Under the pieces are notes generated by a model. It saw only the letters and a program-made list of their open reading frames with translations. It was not told the DNA's origin and searched no databases. The position numbers and the translations under genes are program-made. Source: Phycomyces nitens (Eukaryota; Mucoromycota; Mucoromycetes; Mucorales; Phycomycetaceae). Taken from it: a DNA stretch of 64,000 bases. This document shows positions 11,902 through 23,798 of this stretch, piece by piece (the first letter of the stretch is position 1; every line of letters starts with the position of its first letter). Location of the stretch: assembly GCA_022702545.1 (NCBI GenBank), contig JAHRBC010000004.1, positions 4,680,001 to 4,744,000 of the forward strand, in the 5' to 3' direction.

Positions 11902-14900
11902 ATGGCTAGATTCTCTGATGCTAGTCAGGACTCCCATAGTCCCTTGCTGGCAGACCAGACCAATAAGGCATCTCGTCGACGAAGTTGTCTTATATGGTCC
12001 CTGGGTGCCTTGGCATTGTTTAACCTGACGTTTATCCATCTCTCGCGCTCTTTACCAGAAGCACCTGTTGAGGAGATCCAGAGCCAGGCATTTTGGAGTG
12101 ATAGTACAGGTCCAAAGGTCGTTGCACCTGGAATATCCATGAAATCATTCAACCATGGATTCTCAAAGTGTCAGGCTATTGTGGACCGTCAGCAGCAGGC
12201 AACCAACACCTCCCGTGTACGTCATAGAAACCCCAGAGCTGCCTTGAGGGATAAGCAGCTCTTGATCAAGAACGGCCGTATCTGGCTCAACAATCGCTAT
12301 GAGGATGGAGACATTCTTATCGAGAACGGGCTGATTACTGCTGTTGGCAGCGATATCGATGCATCTGATGCACGCGTCATTGATGCCAAGGGCCGTATTG
12401 TGACACCTGGAATTGTGGACATGCATTCCCATATGGCTGGCAGCAGCTTCCCTGGATTGAGAGCCTCTGACGATATTAATGAAATGACACACCCTACCAC
12501 TCCTTACGTAAGCCCCGATCTCTAAAGCACCCTTTATGTTTGACTTATTGATTACAATTTGTAGGTACGTGTGATCGATGCCCTTAGCCCAAGCGATCCC
12601 GGACTGAAGATAGTGGCCAGTGGTGGTGTCACCACATCGCTTATTCTTCCTGGCTCTGGCAATCTGATGGGTGGAGAGGCCGCCGTGATCAAGCTACGAC
12701 CCGTTCCGACATTGTCCAACCAAGACATGCTGATCGGTGCGGGTGTCGAGGAAGAGGACGAGGAGATCGTATGGCGATACATGAAGATGGCCTGTGGAGA
12801 GAACCCCAAATCATACTATGGTGGATATCTCAATAGAGCACCCATGACACGTAAGTTTATTAAACAAGATGTCCAAGGTGTATAGGAGATCTAAACACCT
12901 TGGCGCCGATTGTTTTTGGTTTCTTGCAGGTATGGGCGAAAATTACCTGTTCCGGAAGAGATTTGAGGAAGCACAGGCACTCATGAGAGCACAAGATGAC
13001 TGGTGCGATGCTGCTACAAGAGTTAACGCGACATTTCCTACCGATCAACCCATTGACGAAACCACCGTGACCCGCCTCACGGAACGCTTCCCAGAACTAA
13101 TCGATCTCGAGAGTCTGGTGGCTTTGCTTAGACATGAAGTTCTCCTGAATGTCCATTGTTATCTTCCTCAAGATATCGAAGCCATGATCAGCCACTCTCT
13201 CGAGTTTGATTTTGAGATTGCTGGTCTTCACCATGCCTTGGCAGCATGGAAAGTACCAGAGGTCATCAAGCGTGCAAAGACCAACATAACCATTGCCACG
13301 TTTGCAGGTAAATAAATCATTAGAGTCATGTCCTTGCCAAACGTCTTTGACTCAACTATTTCTATCTCCTTGTCTGCAGACATGTGGGGCTACAAGGTAA
13401 GATATCTTTGTGGAAATCCATGGGCTAATCGAGATAAATACTTAGGCCGAGGCATGGGATCAGAATGTGAATGCACCCTCTATCCTTGCCGATGCTGGTA
13501 TCCCAGTCGCCTTTAAGAGTGACCATCCGGTTATGAATGCTGTAAGTAAAGGATCTTGATGTTTACAAGATAGTCACACATTACTTTGAATTAGCGTGAT
13601 TTGATGCATGAAGCTCAAAAGGCCTTTCACTATGGGTTTGATGAGCACCTTTCCTTGGCTGCTGTTACAAGTGTTCCAGCAAAGGCCCTGAAACTTGACC
13701 ATCGTATTGGCCGCATTGCTCCTGGAATGGACGCTGATATTGTCATTTGGGAACGGCATCCTCTTCGCTTGGGAGCACGTCCTCAAAAGGTTTTTATTGA
13801 TGGTGCCGAGATGAACTTCAAGGCATCATGGGCAAAGAATGTCGATGAAGTCCAGGACCCAAGCTGGGTTGACTCTTTGGAAACTACTGTGGAAACCATC
13901 ACTAAAAAGGAAGACAAGTCTTGGCTGCCTCCATTTAGCACCAGCACAATGAAGCTCGAAGACCATGGTCTGAACAACCCTACCAAATTTGACAAGGCCT
14001 GTGGGCCAAAGGTCGATACATTTGTGATGCGCAACATTAGCCGTCTGTACTTGGGTCCTGATGAGACCTTTGACGCTACTCTTGCCAGCAGACGTATTGG
14101 CTTGGTAGTCAAGGACGGTGTGGTTGTTTGTGCCGGAATTGAATGCGACAGAGAGCATTTTGAATGGCCAAAGTCTAGTCCTGTCTTTGAGATGGGTGGT
14201 GCTGTGATTATTCCGGTAACTACATAAGAACAGCCATGTTTGTCTTTAGATCTTGGGCTAATGATGATCTAGGGAATTATCTCTGCTGGAGAACCTCTTG
14301 GATTGAGTGAGATCCAGGCCGAAGCAAGCACTCAGGATGGTATTGCCAAGAATGATGTTTCTGACTCAAAGTTGGCCCAGACTGTGGTCAGAGCTGTTGA
14401 TGGCATCAAGTTGAATGGCCTCCATCTCCAAAAGGCTTTCAAGGCTGGTGTCACTACTGCAATCAGCCAACCTCTCACGGACTCTGCTGGTTTGGCTGGT
14501 GTGTCGGTTTCTTTCCGCACTGGTGTAGAAAACACAGGTTAGACTGCAAACATGGTGATGAGAGTATGTTTTTGACTAATAGGCAATATGTTGCTTAGTA
14601 TTGGATACCAATGATACAGTCATCAGTGAAGAGACTGGTCTTCATTTTGTGGTTGGAACCTCTGGTAAGATGATGCTGATAGATTGATGAGCAGCCTGAC
14701 TTGGTGCCAATCTTTAACATTGTTTTATTTTTTCATAGAATCTTCTACTGTTTCACAGCAGATTGCTGCAATCCGTGAGCTCTTGAGCTCCAATGTCAAC
14801 AAGGATGCGTCTAGTAATGTGTTTGCTCGTGCTGCTCAAGGAAAGCTTCCTGTTGTTATCCAGACAAACGACAAGGATGAAATTGCGTCGATTGTTCAGA

Positions 14901-15424
14901 TGAAGCAGCAGCTCTATGATCAGTCCAAGCAGCAGTTTAGTGTCCAGTTTATTATCCTGGGTGGTGCAGAAGCTCATCTTGTTGCTGATCATCTCAAGCG
15001 TCTTGATATCCCTGTCATTTTGTCTCCTGCACGCTGTTTCCCTGCTGACTGGTCTTCCCGTCTGTGTCTTGCTGGCCCTCCTCTTACTCCTCTTACAGGT
15101 CTTGACATCCTCCTCCGTCGCCAGGTGCGTGTAGGTTTGGCCTCGACAGATGGAAATGATGGAAATGCCCGCAACCTGATCTGGGAAGCTGGTTGGAATC
15201 TTGCACACAATGGCAAACTCGATGAGTCTCAGGCTGTTGGTTTGGTGACCTGGAATATTGCCGAGATGTTTGGACTTGGTTCTAGTGATATTGGAACCAT
15301 CCAGGTCGGCCACAAGGCCAACTTTGTCGCATACAACAGCAGCCCATTCGAGTTTGGATCGCGTGTATTGATGGTCTATGGCGGTGGACATGCTGGACCC
15401 GAGTGCTTCCCAAAGCAAATTTAA
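11902..15424 (+). CDS. Membrane-anchored tandem amidohydrolase
   Basis: Nine exons: 11902-12507, 12565-12850, 12930-13307, 13380-13396, 13446-13541, 13595-14215, 14273-14537, 14599-14664 and 14739-15424. They give 1006 residues. A hydrophobic segment near residues 32-48 (LIWSLGALALFNLTFIHL) after a basic stretch suggests a type II signal anchor. The first amidohydrolase half has the metal-binding HxH (VDMHSHMAG), a later His (NVHCYL), HH in AGLHHALA, and the SDHP aspartate, in the order seen in imidazolonepropionase-like hydrolases. The second half (about residue 600 on) repeats the fold loosely (GVTTAISQPL, ASTDGNDG, GLVTWNIAEMFGLG) but I do not see its HxH, so it may be non-catalytic. The substrate is unknown. 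Exon 4 is only 17 nt. Confidence 0.88.
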
Positions 15425-15572
15425 GAATTAGCTGAATATTCAACAACAACAAAAAACACAAAGTAGTGTGGGCATGTCTTTGAACGTGAAAAAGAAGTAT
15501 AGGCATATGCAACATAAAATAATTTTATTTCCCCTCTTCTTTTTTTTTGGTTTTGTTTTGCAGAAACAAATC

Positions 15573-17125
15573 TTAATAGCTATTACTTCTTTGCAAAATC
15601 TTATCTCCTTCCTCAATCTCAATCGACTTGTCAAGATGATGTTGGCCATAAGTAGGTGGTGGTTCGACTAGCTGAGAAGCATGTGGGTCAAAAGTGCTTT
15701 GGTTTTGGGTGAATGGGTTAGCCTGAGGGGCAGAGGCATGTCTGACATTGGTAGGATTAAAGGCCGGGGAGGAGGAGGAGCTGGAAGAAGCGTTGTTGGG
15801 CATATAGTGGCCAGGAACTATGAAACCAAGGTAGGTTGGTCCATTGTCCCCTCGAGAGATGGTTTGACTTACTTGGAATATCTGGCGTGAAATTATTGGA
15901 ATAAGCGTATTGGTTTTGTCCTAAAGATAAATTGAAACATATTGGTCAGTAAGCATGTCCAGATAAATAAAGATATGTATTGGCTATCGATCGTTACCAG
16001 TATTCTGATAGGAATTCATAACAAGTGGTTGATTTACGGTTGTATTTAGTTTGTCTAAAGGAGCAACAAAGAGGATGAGGTTACAAAAATCTCTCTTAAA
16101 TATTCAAAATCTCACTTTGTAGATTAACAAGAGTACCACTGATAGATCTTTGGGCACTTTCCCGAAGAGTCGAGATTGGCTGTGCTGGAATACTAGATCG
16201 AACTCTGAAAGAATGTGTTATTGGCAATGCTTATAATCCCCGAGACCTTTATGTGTGCCTTTTAATCTACCTCTCCAACTTGTTCTGCAGAGCATTTAAT
16301 GAACTGTTGCTCTCTATATTATACTTTGTCACCATTTTTTCGTACATAGCAGAAGCAGTTTCCAGCGCGGCTAATTAATCAAAGAGTCAGATTGCATAAA
16401 CCAATTTTTCTTGTTTTTTTAAGGCGCCTTTGCCTACCTTGCTTTCCTTCCATGGCTATATTTCTAATCGTAAGATCTTGTTGACTTGACCCAAAGCTTC
16501 CTGCAAGTAATAAGAACCATTTGGGTTTAATATGGCTTCTAGGTCTAGTGTCGATATTATTTACGTGATCTTTCACTGCGGTCATGGCGGTTTCTACGGT
16601 CATGTCTTCGTTCATGCCTTCGTTCACGACCCTCTTGTGCAAGTTGTTCTCGCCACAGAGCAAGGTCTTGTCGTACATTTAAGGTTGGTGGGCTTATTCT
16701 CTAATAATTGGTAAATATCCAGATTGGCAAGACAGACAATGCTTACTGGAGAGGGATGAGGGTGTTGAATGTTGATGCTTGGGGCTCTGATGTTGAGATT
16801 TGGTGAATGAATATTGATACTCGGTGGACGAGGGTTTGGGTTTGGTCTGTTCATAAACGGCTATAGTATAGTATATGAAACGCTTAGTAATCGATAAGAG
16901 TAGATCCAGGCATGTACATACATTACGCTCTGGAATGTCTATATTTTGTCGATTCGGTAATTGAGGACCGTAATGAGTTGTGTTTGACATGTTCAATAGG
17001 GCCTCGGCGGCTGCTTCCGTGTTACCCTTGACTGAGTCAAGGACGTTGCTGATAATGATGATATCGAAGCTGGGAAATGCTTCTTTGAGGGTTTCTAGTT
17101 TTGAAGTAAAGAATGGATTGCTCAT
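15573..17125 (-). CDS. CUE-domain (ubiquitin-binding) protein
   Basis: Nine exons on the minus strand: 16922-17125, 16747-16860, 16565-16700, 16438-16500, 16271-16370, 16116-16204, 15998-16054, 15873-15920 and 15573-15817. All introns are GT-AG and all phases agree, giving 351 residues. The N-terminus MSNPFFTSKLETLKEAFPSF continues to GNTEAAAEALLNMS, matching the CUE fold: a hydrophobic-Phe-Pro turn, a spacer, Gly-Asn, and a final di-leucine. This places it with ubiquitin-binding adaptors. The middle is charged (REQLAQEGRERRHERRHDRR) and helical, followed by EGKQAALETASAMYEKM, a likely coiled coil. The tail is Ser/Pro/Asn-rich with a PPPTY motif. The specific pathway is unknown. It converges on the amidohydrolase gene, with 148 bp between stops. 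Confidence 0.8.
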
Positions 17126-18586
17126 TAAAGTGTTGTTGAGTAAGAAGGAGAAGTAGAAGTAGAAGAAGGAGGAGGATCGAAAGAATGGACTCTTTATTTT
17201 ACTATATATTTTCAAGTCACGGTATCAATCGAGGTATAGGATTTATTTTTAGCAGGTGCAAGCTGACTACCTTCTGAATTGGTTACCAAGTGACATGAAA
17301 GTAGAGGAGTACAGAACATAAACAGAAATCTGCCAATGGGTCGTAAAACAAATCTTTAACAGGCCTTGTTCACTTGTAATTTTACTAGATTTGTAAGATG
17401 TATTGGAGAATGAGGAAATAGTTTCGCCACAGTAATGACAATTATAACAGCTGTCTGTCTTGGCTATTTGTATAAAATAAGCATTAAATGTTGATTGATT
17501 CCTTTAGTGGGTGTGGCTCAGCATATTAAGCCATTAGTGAACAACGGTAGAGTGGTTGTGTGACAAGGTGGATTTACCGTTTGCAAACTGATTGTAATTG
17601 TAATTGCAATTGCACTTGGTCAAAGCACAGCAGTCTCTTGACTCAAACTACTTGACAGCCATTCTGGTGCTTAAAGGGCTAAAGAAAGACAGGCTTTTAT
17701 ACCTCCTGAAGAAAAAAAAACAAAAGAAGCATAAAAAGAAAAAAGGGCTAGATTCTGTAAAACATGGACATATTCGAATGCCAAGACTGGTATAGATAGA
17801 CTATTGATGGCATATGATTCCCACAAAAAGAGCACTCGGGTACCAAGCTTTTCTTATTCTAATCATGATAAACTTTTATAAAGAATAATAATTCAATATT
17901 GATTATGCCACAGCTTCCTCATTGACACTAGATAGGAAATGATCTTGCTCACTCCAAAAAAAATAATCGTACATGTCTCAAGGTCATCCAAGGTCGCGCC
18001 CACTGAATTAAAGTAATTACCAGCCACTGTGCCTCATTTCTACCCTTATTGACAGCAGGCACGGCAGCTCATCCAACCTTTATTTTCTTTGAAGGCCGGG
18101 ATCTTTTTAGACGTCTTTTGCTAATATTCAAAACACCATATGAATTGATAAAAGGTTGCGATCACCGCATTTGGACTTTTCTCTCTTTCTCTCCAAAGAT
18201 ACACAGTTATTCCAATAAATTATGCCGTCTGGACAGAACAAAAGACGCTCTTTTCAGAGACTTTTTACGAGGACACAATTGGGAAACATGTGGGACAAGA
18301 ACAAATGACAAGATCAAATATTGATAGGTAAAAAGTCTGACACTTCCCGAACCTTCACTTGTATATGATGTGCAGTGAATTCGCACGATAAGAATGTGTT
18401 GGGCTTGAACACTTTTTTAATATTGACAAGTTAAATATAGTAATTCAGTACAAAATACAATGATAGTTCAATGGTTAATGGATTTCTGTATTATTATATT
18501 TCATCATGGTAAATAATACAACTCCTGGAAAGTCAACCACCGAAATTCAATCAGTCATTTCAACAGAGTCAAGTTGATAAATTGAT
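17126..18586. other. Spacer, no gene seen
   Basis: AT-rich with only short frames. The first ~100 bp hold the likely 5' region of the CUE gene, with a purine-rich tract on the plus strand near 17141-17180. A TTGTAATTGTAATTGCAATTGC stretch lies at about 17590. Nothing else is supported. Confidence 0.5.
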
Positions 18587-20041
18587 TTAAATGGAATTTA
18601 ATAAGCAAAACACTTTTTTCCGTTTAATGCTATAATCTATTGATAGCATCCAGTTTTTTTCCATCTTGCAAATATTGTTGGCGAGGTTAGCTAATTGGTT
18701 GTTAAGGACAGCATTTCCAATGATATCAATTTCTTCTTGATCAGCAAACGATCCTTGAATAGTGGCCAATATTGCTGAAATGAATGTGTGTGTATGAGTT
18801 TTTTTTTTTTTTTTGCAAGGGACATAAGTTTGTCAACTTTTTTTACTCGATAAATGGAAGCATGAACAGCATCCTTCCACACTTTTATTGTAAGCGTTTG
18901 AAAAACCAAGGACCCGATTTTTCTTGTGATATGTTGCTCAAGGATGAGCAATTTTGTGCAGGCAATGTCAATAGAGGCCTTATCCAAATACATCCTTGCC
19001 TTTTTCGTTGGAGTGAAGTGAGTGGTTATCGACCCAAGGTTGACAGAACGTATTTCGAGACGTATACTTGATTTGACGAGGGCATTGCATGTGCGAGTTT
19101 CTTATGATCTGTTTTTTTTAAAAAAAAATCTTGCGTGTCAAACAAGCAGATGGAGAGGTATCCATAAATATGGCTTATCTCTGGAAATAATTATTGGTTA
19201 ACAGACAGTTGTTTGTAATGAGCTTCAAGTAAAAGGGTCCCAGGAATAGTGTTCTACATTGTTGAGTGAAGCCAAAATCTGCCATTTAGTCAGAATGAAT
19301 CCTAGGTAGCATCTGTGAATTATATTTTCTTAAATGAGGGTATTCCGACCAATCTCGATTAAAAAAGTTGGAATATTCAAGGGTGCACTCATCATGATGA
19401 GTCGTAGAAAGCTTTCTTGCTGCTTTACTAAAAAAAATAAAGGATTAAATGAAATCTTTACAAGCAGAACAAAAAGGCATACCTTGTTGATTTAATGTGC
19501 TTGATTATGGTATCACCGTTAGTCATCTTCTACATAGGATACGCCAATACCAGGATCAAGGCCGGTCACTGGTTTCTTCCACGTACCAGTCTGATATGCT
19601 TGTTATGACAACAGAGTTGCCGCGCAGGTAAAAGTTAAAAGACCATGGTGGTTGTCTTCACATTCATGTATCATGGACACCCATCGACCGAGCATCGCAA
19701 ACATCAATTTATCAGTCTTTGCTCGAGTGTCAGCTGCAATAGAATCACTTGAAGCAAGAATGGTTTGCAAATGTGTAAGCAATTTGCGCTTCTTGAGGAG
19801 TCTGGACGCGTTGTCGATGATCAAATCTGTAGGTGGAATATTCTCTACGATTTAGCTTGATTACAGGCTGACATCTTTCAAATCCTCCAATGATTCATAT
19901 AATTCCTGCGAACTTGCACCATAAATACCTTTTATGCTCACGGTCAAAGTGTGCCCAGTCAAATAAAACATAAACCCATCCGGTTTTCTCAAGGCTTTGT
20001 CACAAACAGAACATACAAATACGAATACCGTTAAACCGACA
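18587..20041 (-). pseudogene. Decayed multi-exon gene of unknown family
   Basis: The minus strand carries several coding-like blocks in order. One (about 20041-19862) follows a good acceptor (GATTTCAG) and contains CSVCDKALRKPDGF...YLTGH, a zinc-finger-like pair of Cys and a His. It runs into two stops and continues in the same frame as NIPPTDLIIDNASRLLKKRK. Then come GTWKKPVTGLDPGIGVSYVEDD, an intron-like gap, KAARKLSTTHHDECTLEYSNFF with one internal stop, a frameshifted block with KARMYLDKASIDIACTKLL, and a final block ending at 18587 (ATIQGSFADQEEIDIIGN). Multiple stops and frame changes show decay. The protein resembles no family I can name; it could be a lost host gene or a DNA-transposon protein. 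Confidence 0.55.
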
Positions 20042-20263
20042 CAGCTGAAATCAAGCTATGGACTATATGAATTGTCAAGAATATTGTAAGGTACAAGTCA
20101 ACACATAATATAGGTGTGCTTTATTTAATTTCTTTCCCTGACAAACAGAAACCAAAGCAAGAAAGAGATAATTGTGATGCGTAGAGTAATTTATGTCTTT
20201 TATTATTATTATTTGCACGGAGATGTGATGCATAAAGTAAAGTATTGAAAACCAAAATACACC

Positions 20264-20312
20264 GAGTATCAAGAAATATTGCAACGTTTCATAGTCTGCT
20301 AAGCTTTAGGAA
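20264..20312. repeat. Left copy of 49-bp inverted repeat
   Basis: It begins GAGTATCAAGAAATATTGC and ends AAGCTTTAGGAA. It is the reverse complement of 24581-24629 with two mismatches. Together they bound a segment of about 4.37 kb that contains an F-box gene. Confidence 0.85.
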
Positions 20313-20354
20313 TATATATAATTTCTCATGCTAAATAAAATATAAAGAATAATT

Positions 20355-20690
20355 ATGGTGCATTCGGACTTGGATATCAACCTTTTGACACACTTTTCAA
20401 AAGCCCAAGACTTTTGCAAAAATGAAGTTATAAAAAATCCAAGCCGCGCGTTGGATAGCCATAGTATTGATTGATGTATACCGCTGCTTTATTTTTAATT
20501 AAAAGGCTTTAAAAAAAGATTATGTGTTTTGAAGATTTGATAGTAAGATACGGCTACATAGCAGAAATTATAATTGTATTATCTCCAGTATGTCAGATGT
20601 TAAATACTATCATCTATTTATTTTCTTACCTGTGGATTTTTATCAAGTGAAATTTAAACAAATTCGAAAAGTCGATAGTTAAATCTAAAT
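20355..20690 (+). repeat. Dispersed repeat, copy A
   Basis: From TGGTGCATTCGGACTT to about AAAGTCGATAGTTAAATC this segment matches 23799-24110 plus 24469-24500 in direct orientation, with scattered differences. Copy A is uninterrupted where copy B carries the solo LTR, so it is effectively the empty site. It contains no credible ORF; it is probably a non-autonomous DNA element. Confidence 0.8.
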
Positions 20691-20901
20691 TTACCAGTTA
20701 TCCGAGTTATTATTAAATATTCCCCGAGATCCAGGTACCAGTACAATTGAGGGATCTAGACGTTTAATACATTTCAGAAATCTTGATGTACAAAAATTTT
20801 ATAAATTGGAAATACTAAAAAAATGGATCTAGGTAATGATAGAATATTTTATTGTATTGCAGTCAATAAAGCGGTTTCTGTGTGCAAGATATATATAAGA
20901 T

Positions 20902-22866
20902 CTAGTTCAATGTTTTGTACAAAGTGTCTCCAAATGTTAAGTCGAGATAAAGACAATGGTTAACAATATACTCAGCTGCATAGAGGCATTTAAGTATGGC
21001 ACAGCCACGGTAAAGATCTTTTTTCCATTTCTTCTTTGATATAGATTTGTTGCCATGGCCTCCTGATGCTCTCTTTTTTTCAGACTCTTTGTATTGAAAG
21101 CTAGATAAATAGTCCTGTACGTATTCGCTTTCTTGCGTTGTTAATTCCCACATGATAGAAGTCCATCCAAAACTGCTGTCATAATATTGTATAGCATAAT
21201 ACCAATCTGTCTTTGCGTCTTGGCTTGAATCATCGTTGTCTGGAAGATCTCCATCAAATATTGTACGGGGTGTACGCAGCTGACGTATTGAAAGCATCTT
21301 CCATTTACTAGACTTCTTCTTTTCTCTAGGTGGCGTTTTTATAGTTGTCTGGCATAGAGCAAAAATACAAAAATTCTTTTCTCCATCTTCATCACCATTA
21401 ATACCAAAATCGTCCGATATGCTGAATCGGACATTGTTTAATCGAAGGCTTATAAACGATGTTTTTGACATATCAACAGAGAGAGTTCCAGTTTTATGGC
21501 ATATTTGACCGTGCACACTCATATTTAACAGCCACATGTAGCTCAATCGCGGGCAATGGACAGAGACATAGTTTAGTGTTTCTGCAGTAACTGCCGAATG
21601 GTAAATCTCCAGAACTCGTAATCCGTGTGGTTTTGAATGTGTTGGTGCACTTGGGTCAATGATAATCCATCTTACACACAGCTTTAATGCCTTTAAAGCA
21701 ACACAGGAATCCAGAATGGGGTTGAGCGTGATTGAAGAATACTCGGATGAGATTCGAAGATAGATCAGACATGTATAGTGGTCAAGTGCGATTGCAGCCA
21801 TCAGTGTATTGTTGTTAGGTTCAAAAGCAACATATTCGAAATATAGGGTCTCGAGTGTGTCTGCAAATGGTTCCACAGATGCCTTGAAGATGGAGACTAA
21901 ATTTCTTTTGTCTGTTACAAATCCGCTAATTTTGCAGCCAACATGCCTAAGTGATGTGTTGGACAGACCAAAATGATTCCAGATAGCAAGATATGTCCGT
22001 GCTGATCTATATTCAAGGGATACTCTAAAGCTTTGCAGGTGTCTAAATGAATGCGGGATAGCTGGGAAACTAGTTGATGCTATTTCAGATCGATATTCCT
22101 CCGTCTTGTTAATTTCATCAATAACCAATCCTGTGAGTGTATGTAGATTTGGATACTTTGCAGCAAAGTAGCACATCCACCTGTGCACTGTTGTTCGAGC
22201 ATATATTTCCAAATAAGTCAAACGGGTGGCAGGAACAGTGATATCCACCGTCTTAATATCGTCAATGGTCAAGGGACTAAGATCTGTGTTGATTGATAGG
22301 TACTCTAGTTGACATAGAGAACTGTGAAGCATTTCGAGGTCCTTTATCGTAAATCTCAGTAGATCTTGATTAAAATTTAGTGAAAGAGTCAGCCTTGATA
22401 GGGATTGTAAAGAGCACACTATATCCAGCACTATTTTTTCGGCTCTCGAGATAGTCCAGTCTACCAAGCTGAAGAAAAGTTTGTCTAGAGATCCCCATGA
22501 TGACCAGTCTGCTGGCATTGCAAAACTGCTTTGATCCAATAAATAGTTTACAATACAAAGGTATCTCAACTTTGGGAATATTTGCTGGAGACTAAGAATC
22601 TGCTTGTCCGTAACAGGAACGGCTCTTCTCAAGGTCAATGATTTGGTGTGGTAGATGTTCCTTTGGACACTTTCGTAGGCTGTTTCAGATGTCTTGCAAA
22701 TAGAGTCTAATTCTAAACTGCTGGATATTCGTATCTCTTCCCACAATGATTCTTGAAAGGGCACCGAGAATCTTTTGTTAACCAAGGAGCACTGGCTTTT
22801 GTCCTTGTTTGAAAGGAATTTTGCAATCTGAAAAAGAATATCGAGTGGCAGGTGTGATATAAGCAT
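20902..22866 (-). CDS. F-box/leucine-rich-repeat protein
   Basis: A single uninterrupted exon of about 654 residues. The start at 22866 (MLISHLPLDILFQIAKFLSN) is preferred because it places the F-box at the extreme N-terminus; an upstream in-frame ATG at 22896 would add ten residues. The F-box continues KDKSQCSLVNKRFSVPF. It is followed by irregular LRR-like segments (LRYLCIVNYLL, LSRLTLSLNF, LEYLSINTDLSPL, LKALKLCVRW, LRVLEIYHSAV). By family, such proteins are substrate receptors of SCF ubiquitin ligases; F-box/LRR proteins of this style are abundant in Mucoromycota. The C-terminus is basic (KKRASGGHGNKSISKKKWKK). It is intronless, unlike most genes here, and sits between inverted repeats. 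Confidence 0.85.
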   Translation of the reverse strand: MLISHLPLDILFQIAKFLSNKDKSQCSLVNKRFSVPFQESLWEEIRISSSLELDSICKTSETAYESVQRNIYHTKSLTLRRAVPVTDKQILSLQQIFPKLRYLCIVNYLLDQSSFAMPADWSSWGSLDKLFFSLVDWTISRAEKIVLDIVCSLQSLSRLTLSLNFNQDLLRFTIKDLEMLHSSLCQLEYLSINTDLSPLTIDDIKTVDITVPATRLTYLEIYARTTVHRWMCYFAAKYPNLHTLTGLVIDEINKTEEYRSEIASTSFPAIPHSFRHLQSFRVSLEYRSARTYLAIWNHFGLSNTSLRHVGCKISGFVTDKRNLVSIFKASVEPFADTLETLYFEYVAFEPNNNTLMAAIALDHYTCLIYLRISSEYSSITLNPILDSCVALKALKLCVRWIIIDPSAPTHSKPHGLRVLEIYHSAVTAETLNYVSVHCPRLSYMWLLNMSVHGQICHKTGTLSVDMSKTSFISLRLNNVRFSISDDFGINGDEDGEKNFCIFALCQTTIKTPPREKKKSSKWKMLSIRQLRTPRTIFDGDLPDNDDSSQDAKTDWYYAIQYYDSSFGWTSIMWELTTQESEYVQDYLSSFQYKESEKKRASGGHGNKSISKKKWKKDLYRGCAILKCLYAAEYIVNHCLYLDLTFGDTLYKTLN

Positions 22867-23073
22867 GGTGGAGATAAACGTCAAGCACAAAGACAAAACT
22901 CCAGAGGCTTTTAATAAATTTGGGTTTTATTCTTTTTTGTGATGAGGGTGTAATGCGAATTACACGAATCTGAGTGGCTGTCCTACCCACGCCACATTCA
23001 TAACTCATTTTCAGGTTCAACAATAAACTACAGTCTTCTTTCCCGCATCATATCACTTTAACCGTACGCCCTA

Positions 23074-23760
23074 TTATACAGAATTATCGACAAAACTAGC
23101 ACGGTGTCTCAGGTACACTTTTAGTGTATCCAACAACAAAAAGTTCATCGAGGGCGAAATCGATATATTATTACGATCTCTAGATCTTCTTGAGCACAAA
23201 CTGCTTACCCAGGTCAGACCTTGTGGTAGGAGATAGTTGTGTAATTTTGGAGACACACACACACGCAGTATAGTGGTCGGCGCATCAGTTTGTCGGCTAG
23301 TCCGCTCTGGTTGTTGCTTTCTTTCTACACTAGTAGCGGTGCCATTCGTCGGATTGTATTCATCCTTGAGTAGGTCTTGTATCCTAATCCGTTTACTTGC
23401 CACAGTGGCCTCTTCATCTTCCTTGGTGGGTTGAGTCTCGATGTTCCTTTTGGCGAATAACTGGTTCAGGTGACTCTCTCACGCCACCGTCAGCCACCTT
23501 CAGCCACTTCTGTGTCACCTTCTAGAGACAGCATTGTCCCTTGAAGCTCATGCTTCTTACCTTTGGACATTTGAAGAAAGGATGCCCAGTGGGCTGTTCA
23601 AATCCCTTGCATGGTCTACATGTCTTGCTACAGACGGGCGCATCGTGTCCTTCCTCTTGACAGTTGTTCCATCCAGTTCGTTTTGGATGTGCTGCCAATT
23701 GTTCTGCAAGAAAGATATGTAATTTGTCCATGCGGTCCATGAGCTCTTTGATCCTTTCAT
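23074..23760 (-). pseudogene. Retrotransposon gag relic with CCHC zinc knuckle
   Basis: The frame from 23740 to 23522 contains GWNNCQEEGHDAPVC and CRPCKGF...GHPFFKC, two zinc-knuckle-like units typical of Ty3-type gag C-termini. After a frame change the coding resumes as NIETQPTKEDEEATVASKRI, followed by IQDLLKDEYNP and ending at 23074. A frameshift and missing neighbours (no protease or reverse transcriptase) show it is a fragment. Its left end abuts repeat copy B. Confidence 0.65.
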
Positions 23761-23798
23761 CGTCTTTGACTATACCTTTGCTTTCTTTTCCGTGGTAT

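Noticed and set aside
14753..15418. 221-codon minus-strand frame opposite the amidohydrolase
   Set aside because: Antisense shadow; the plus-strand exon continues a coherent protein with matching introns.
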